From: CAZMXS01 sp964570325 | Lineage (GTDB): Bacteria > Verrucomicrobiota > Kiritimatiellia > CAIQIC01 > CAZMXS01 | Direction: 5' to 3' | NCBI GenBank assembly: GCA_964570325.1 | Contig: CAZMXS010000088.1 | Span: 1 to 16,651 of the forward strand | Length of the DNA stretch: 16,651 nt | In this document: positions 15,201 through 16,651 of the stretch, in pieces | Position numbering within the stretch: position 1 is the first letter of the stretch | Layout of the letters: each line of letters begins with the position of its first letter | Made by a program: the position numbers and the translations under genes | The notes under the pieces: model-generated | Databases searched by the model: none | Seen by the model: only the letters and a program-made list of their open reading frames with translations | What the model was told of the DNA's origin: nothing

Positions 15201-15382
15201 GCCCGGTGATTCGCTGGCCGAGCGTCGGGGGGCGGACCTACACGGTGATGGCGCTCACGAACCTGGTGTTGTCGCAGGGCGCGCCGCTGGCGACGGGTCT
15301 GCCGGCCGCGCCGCCATACAACGCGGTGACCGACGCGGTCGAGCGGGCGACAACCGTGTATAAGGTGATTGAAAGCTGGTAG
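9293..15382 (+). CDS. Giant secreted multidomain protein with C25 (gingipain-like) cysteine peptidase domain
   Basis: 2029 aa, exported; signal peptide 1 to about 20 ending VCAQQ. Order: 26-420, seven SBBP-type units of about 57 aa (W-x-R-I-W-G-S ... N-I-Y-V-A-G), a complete beta-propeller; 423-513, fibronectin III-like (TIRWTTD, SHGYNYQVRSTD); about 612-736, Ig-like; about 899-940, DYLIVTGP ... LAARRRGVLAYQ, resembling the start of a C25 fold; 957-1260, six FG-GAP/VCBS-like blades ('aGN...aEi'); 1295-1570, C25 catalytic core with YLLILGETSIIPAF, AGHGNW (H1446) and DSCLTGYY (C1479). The 33-residue H-to-C spacing equals that of gingipain R as I remember it. About 1591-1660 is Propeptide_C25-like; 1743-1955, two CARDB/Ig-like modules; about 1970-2029, terminal WPSVGGRTYTV module. 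It likely cuts protein or acts as an adhesin at the surface. ATG at 9293 has AAAGGAA 7 nt upstream. Confidence 0.85.
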   Translation: MREFTLGLMAALCPVWVCAQQFLADWSRIWGSATNDSARAMVRDSAGNLYIAGYTYGAFGGQTNAGDADLCLVKYTAAGSQDWVRIWGSTHHDEGCAVALDATTNIYVAGLIGGDFEMLPVAGGSDLALFRFGPGGVRDWVRIWGSTNDDAAYALALDSRTNIYVAGFAGGAVEGQPAYGGTDICLTKFDPDAGLQWLRLRGGTGGDEQGGKGVGLDAGTNIYVAGYTTGPFDAEPFTGARGGCLVKFNAGGTQVWTRIFDATNAEAAGVDVDRFGNVFVTGHATAFGGASGVGGADAFLLKYWPNGICGSTSLWGSTGDDYGYAVKVCGDLYVDVAGAAASGVAFDGVAGTGALFVTRAYTAGGDRWSFRWGASNAAARAVGNDGANGIFAAGDTIGGFAGQSAVGWQDGFLSRLIWHDGQPPFILTGPIATNITASAATIRWTTDKLSDSRVQYGPNWHSFTNYRQDAAWVTDHELRLTNLVSSHGYNYQVRSTDMAGSNVTSAAAYFVTRDSRPPSYFVTSMVRVVSLANLVPQFMTGISNEPRRLDFEMNGRRIGTAYDAPYSLPLLPFYQRRNLSDYYGSNLVQLVAHAGDTATTCIVNWDFFENCDDGRVEVTIFSPWNRCVVLTPTNVALSTNILLEAQARKKEFVADPMIPGLPPGRSGWHEEWTDVDEVRFYVDNTRVTNTLLQRPAEWLYYCRYDVVGLATGRHVFAAEARLTNGCVRRVTRAFTVEPRAVELEFSRAITRITNYFRVAVSLHNVGNSDVRISHFNDVLVGLQLMTNVRASVTGATVSATHTAHYEPSGRKMNLGVEFTPAATVGPGKSLVVEYGAVPILDPLNTHVDQAFGVTGSVRYVFGGATNTVEMNTGAAAVWSPADGTTGTVAAAVRAASTNSDYLIVTGPHQLFALNESNSVDRLLRHAAELAARRRGVLAYQNAYWVVPTMLRPPRQAVVANFIDNAAAEVILPDFEDGLMRAYNMNGQKMVDSGSTSGLWPFAIPFICDLRDGDRVAAGNWVRTIPYSAAAHDLAEIIVVRGNAHTNPGYVAFYQYDSSSNLFWVTTTNVPFTSGCGFLAGNYDMDTPGGGVTGSGDELLIAFPTTGIIRIFSRFRVGLFASAYDPGDLLASGDITGYYYDDIVIGDMASGQIMIYCSPIGADGYGYRTAIPYSLEPGDQLAVANVWGDARAEILIADQSAHRAVAYAYFPLTADYRQVGVMRDVLFQSNDLFVAGNKYEDGYAELVFLRHDGGNMEVCPFGSGESIGNARTLDQLLNQGGAWANQMATNWVNEGYLLILGETSIIPAFSGAYTLSGERNRVRVMDRDYARTRSDELDYPNLTVGRMIGNTADELLTPVLNSIQQADGRWRFYNTNITVALSGYDKGPDDDSDNIDFWGNSSAINHLLADQGFRTAHYATDRGVPRINETNFADYICTRAFCYLAGHGNWNVWDVVDSDDVLLRYQDLTIIRPVIYADSCLTGYYVPGTSLAEAFLQKGVAAYIGNTETAVEYNRVYTPIERFIRRMGGDKPIAKALRNAKQAQYGSGGSSTRPYRRYDCAICHFYGDPKLNYIWEGYPTRGGAAARAADSVSFTGPVASLQLTLPGYEVLHTNGVDFVTIPGESGTGEPGRPNVPIYGVTVSFPPHYTVRDINLQYRGGINSSTGLVIPACVPAIAGRRAPAATCGADDPWWPQSDYEWLVARNPDDSTTLEMTLFPFYYNSNTTAATYYSNYIFFIEYVYTPIRIANLFMERSRYDVGGAMRAELWVYNTNDIGCDVVLAAAILSNGAALAESLPLRVLDDLAGIACCAIEWDSAAHGAGEYTLEVELMDLNGAVYDRASLPFTIGEVSGLVTNLAIAPKTFYQGDCVGITAGFENDGDLNLSGILYIQVLNDDGSLIEQFQQDFSNLVAGGSTTLGVTWTNAGIPRGNCRIVAFAQYNGDTTPLRDQSVPPADLMFVGTNSVVGTPAGPVIRWPSVGGRTYTVMALTNLVLSQGAPLATGLPAAPPYNAVTDAVERATTVYKVIESW
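9536..9733 (+). repeat. Identical 27-bp direct repeat between SBBP units
   Basis: Bases 9536-9562 and 9707-9733 are identical over 27 positions and lie 171 bp (57 codons) apart, exactly one propeller unit. They encode D-W-V-R-I-W-G-S-T. The other five units have diverged at the DNA level, so these two neighbours are the youngest pair or have been gene-converted. Confidence 0.8.
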
Positions 15383-15396
15383 GGGAGAATCATAAC

Positions 15397-15423
15397 CGCG
15401 GATTTCGCGGATCGCACGGATGG
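15397..15423 (+). repeat. Three tandem 9-bp units after the giant gene
   Basis: CGCGGATTT, CGCGGATCG and CACGGATGG follow each other without gap, sharing C-x-CGGAT. The element starts 15 bp after the stop of the giant gene. Short 'CGGATTT-CGGAT' intergenic repeats of this kind recur in many bacterial genomes from memory. Here only one copy is visible. The start also forms a CCGCG/CGCGG mini-hairpin (15396-15410). Confidence 0.6.
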
Positions 15424-15481
15424 TGAGGGCTGTCGGGGCGCAACTGGCTGCGTCCCAGAATGGGGATCGAGTATCTGCCGG

Positions 15482-15496
15482 CGCCGGGCTCCGGCG
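15482..15496. terminator. Short GC hairpin between the giant gene and the fibre gene
   Basis: CGCCGG (15482-15487) pairs with CCGGCG (15491-15496) over a 3-nt loop, 100 bp after the giant gene's stop and 63 bp before the next start. There is no T tract. It is a possible transcript end or processing structure. The rest of this 176-bp gap shows no convincing promoter. Confidence 0.25.
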
Positions 15497-15546
15497 GACA
15501 AGCGCTTGACCCCTGCAAAAGACCGAAGGCTGGGATTGAGGCAACC

Positions 15547-15552
15547 AAGGAG
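15547..15552 (+). promoter_or_regulatory. Ribosome binding site fixing the start of the fibre gene
   Basis: AAGGAG lies 6 nt before the ATG at 15559. The reading frame is open 33 codons further upstream, but this site and the signal peptide that follows place the start at 15559. Confidence 0.75.
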
Positions 15553-15558
15553 CGAACC

Positions 15559-16377
15559 ATGAGAAAATTAACGGTAATCAGCGTGACGGTGTGGTGTGTG
15601 TTAGGGTGCTGGCGGGCGCCGGCGCAAACGATCACGAACCTGATTAATTACCAGGGCAAACTGGTTTCCGGAACCAACCTGGTCAACGGCTTGGTGCCAA
15701 TGACCTTTCGGCTCTACAACATGCCGGTCGGCGGGGCGATGTCTTTCTGCACCGACACGGGCATGGTGCCGGTGGTGGATGGCCTGTACTCAACGTTTAT
15801 TGGCGACAACGTGGTCCAGGGCAGCTTCGATAACGCGTTGATGCAGACCCAGGTTTGGATCGAGGTGGCGATTGACGGCACGAACATTCTGGCGCCGCGC
15901 GAGCAACTGGTGACCGTCGCTTTTTCGCGCTTCGCCGGCGGGCTGACGGCGGGCGCGCTGCAGTCGCACATGATTGCCGACAACCAGATCTATGGTTTTC
16001 ATATGGTCAATGGCGCAATTACCGGCCCGCAGTTGGCGAACTTCGCCGTATCCAACTCGCACTTGGCCTTCAATGCGGTCTCCACGTCGGTCATCGCGGA
16101 CGGCAACGTGACGGGGGCCAAGATCCAGAACGGAGCCATTACATCGGACAAGGTGGCCACAAACACTTTTTGGCAGACGCGCGGTAACGCCGGCACGACG
16201 CCGGGCGCCCACTTCGTCGGGACGACGGACAACCAGCCGCTGGACCTTTACGCCAACAGCCAGCGGGTGTTCCGCTTGTCGGGCGAATACACGTCGCCAA
16301 ACATCATCGGCGGCCAGTCGGGCAACCTGGTTAATCCGCTCGCGGTGGGCGGCACGATTAGCGGCGGCGGCGGGTAG
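15559..16377 (+). CDS. Secreted tail-fibre / YadA-head-like surface protein, ends at an in-frame TAG
   Basis: 272 aa up to the stop. Residues 1 to about 22 are a signal peptide (MRKLTVISVTVWCVLGCWRA). Residues about 30-125 form a small beta domain (INYQGKLV..., FRLYN, YSTFIGD, VWIEVAIDG). Residues about 135-200 carry hydrophobic-turn repeats of the tail-fibre kind (MIADNQI, NGAITGPQLA, NGAITSDKVA). Residues 204-272 run from FWQTRGNAGT through DLYANSQRVFRL to PNIIGGQSGN and GGTISGGGG, which is the usual entry into YadA-head-like 'GGG..N' repeats. A TAG at 16375-16377 ends the frame exactly there, yet the same frame continues open to the window end with the expected repeats (next feature). The protein is therefore probably a truncated form of a longer fibre or adhesin. 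The 3' end of the gene lies outside the window. Confidence 0.7.
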   Translation: MRKLTVISVTVWCVLGCWRAPAQTITNLINYQGKLVSGTNLVNGLVPMTFRLYNMPVGGAMSFCTDTGMVPVVDGLYSTFIGDNVVQGSFDNALMQTQVWIEVAIDGTNILAPREQLVTVAFSRFAGGLTAGALQSHMIADNQIYGFHMVNGAITGPQLANFAVSNSHLAFNAVSTSVIADGNVTGAKIQNGAITSDKVATNTFWQTRGNAGTTPGAHFVGTTDNQPLDLYANSQRVFRLSGEYTSPNIIGGQSGNLVNPLAVGGTISGGGG

Positions 16378-16651
16378 TTCGGGCAGGATCCCAACCGTGT
16401 GAGCGACAATTACGGGTTTGTCGGCGGCGGTGTGGGTAATGTGGCGGGCAATGAGGCGGGTAGCGTCTTCGATGCGGAATATGCAGTGGTGGTGGCCGGT
16501 TCGAACAACGCGGCCGCCGGGACGGCCAGTTTTATTGGCGGCGGGCAACGGAACCGGATTTCGGCCCAGGCAACCAACACGGTGGTGGTGGGTGGCCGGG
16601 CGAATGAGATCGGATTCGGCGCCTTTGATTCGGTGATCGGCGGCGGCTATC
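16378..16651 (+). pseudogene. In-frame continuation of the fibre gene beyond the amber stop (repeat region, partial)
   Basis: Reading on in the same frame after the TAG gives 91 sense codons to the window edge with no further stop. The product keeps the family pattern: YGFVGGGVGNVAGNEAG, ASFIGGGQRNRISAQ, TVVVGGRANEIG and DSVIGGGY, the collagen-like or YadA-head-like 'x-V/I-G-G-G-x-x-N' repeat that normally follows the upstream part without a break. No start codon with a ribosome site is visible at its beginning. It is therefore best read as the disconnected distal half of the same gene, expressed only by readthrough, or as an intact gene with one sequencing error in that codon. It runs off the window. 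Confidence 0.65.

Noticed and set aside
16375..16651. Amber codon reassignment as an explanation of the interrupted fibre gene
   Set aside because: Three other genes in the window end naturally at TAG, right at the expected end of their domains.
1..16651. CRISPR arrays, tRNA or rRNA genes, transposases, phage or integrase genes
   Set aside because: No regularly spaced identical repeats, cloverleaf-like sequences, rRNA stretches or transposase/integrase motifs were seen on either strand.

Overview
The window looks like a chromosomal segment of a GC-rich, didermic, free-living bacterium. The best guess is the Verrucomicrobiota/Kiritimatiellota (PVC) group. This rests on remembered family traits: a very large secreted multidomain protein ending in a 'W-P-S-V-x-G-R-T-Y-T' type module, a YadA-head/tail-fibre-like surface protein with 'GGG..N' repeats, SBBP propeller repeats and DUF4139 proteins. 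No rRNA or other phylogenetic marker is present, so the placement is an inference. TAG, TGA and GTG starts are all used normally, so a standard bacterial code is assumed.

Layout, left to right. (1) 139-2148 (+): CPA2-type cation/proton antiporter with an extra membrane block and a C-terminal RCK_C domain. (2) 2162-3190 (-): DRE-TIM metallolyase (aldolase-like), convergent with gene 1. (3) A roughly 300-bp divergent intergenic region with two hairpins and a good promoter. (4) 3494-4966 and 4983-6314 (+): two secreted DUF4139-like paralogues in a two-gene operon. (5) 6431-8911 (-): membrane hybrid sensor histidine kinase with a periplasmic amino-acid-binding-protein-like (SBP_bac_3) sensor, PAS, HisKA, HATPase and receiver domains. 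Its start codon lies between two near-identical perfect palindromes. (6) 9293-15382 (+): a 2029-aa secreted protein, divergent from the kinase. It has a seven-unit SBBP propeller, FN3 and Ig-like modules, and a C25 (gingipain-like) cysteine-peptidase domain. That domain appears to carry an inserted second beta-propeller and to be followed, not preceded, by a propeptide-like module. (7) 15559 to the window end (+): a secreted tail-fibre/YadA-like protein interrupted by an in-frame TAG at 16375, after which the same frame stays open and keeps the same repeat type.

Apart from the DUF4139 pair the genes seem to be independent units. The theme of the right half is the cell envelope: a ligand-sensing kinase, a giant exported peptidase/adhesin and a surface fibre. 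Any regulatory link between the kinase and its divergent neighbour is inference from position only. The most interesting signals are the twin palindromes, the architecture of the giant C25 protein and the amber-interrupted fibre gene. I found no tRNA, rRNA, CRISPR array, insertion sequence or complete mobile element.
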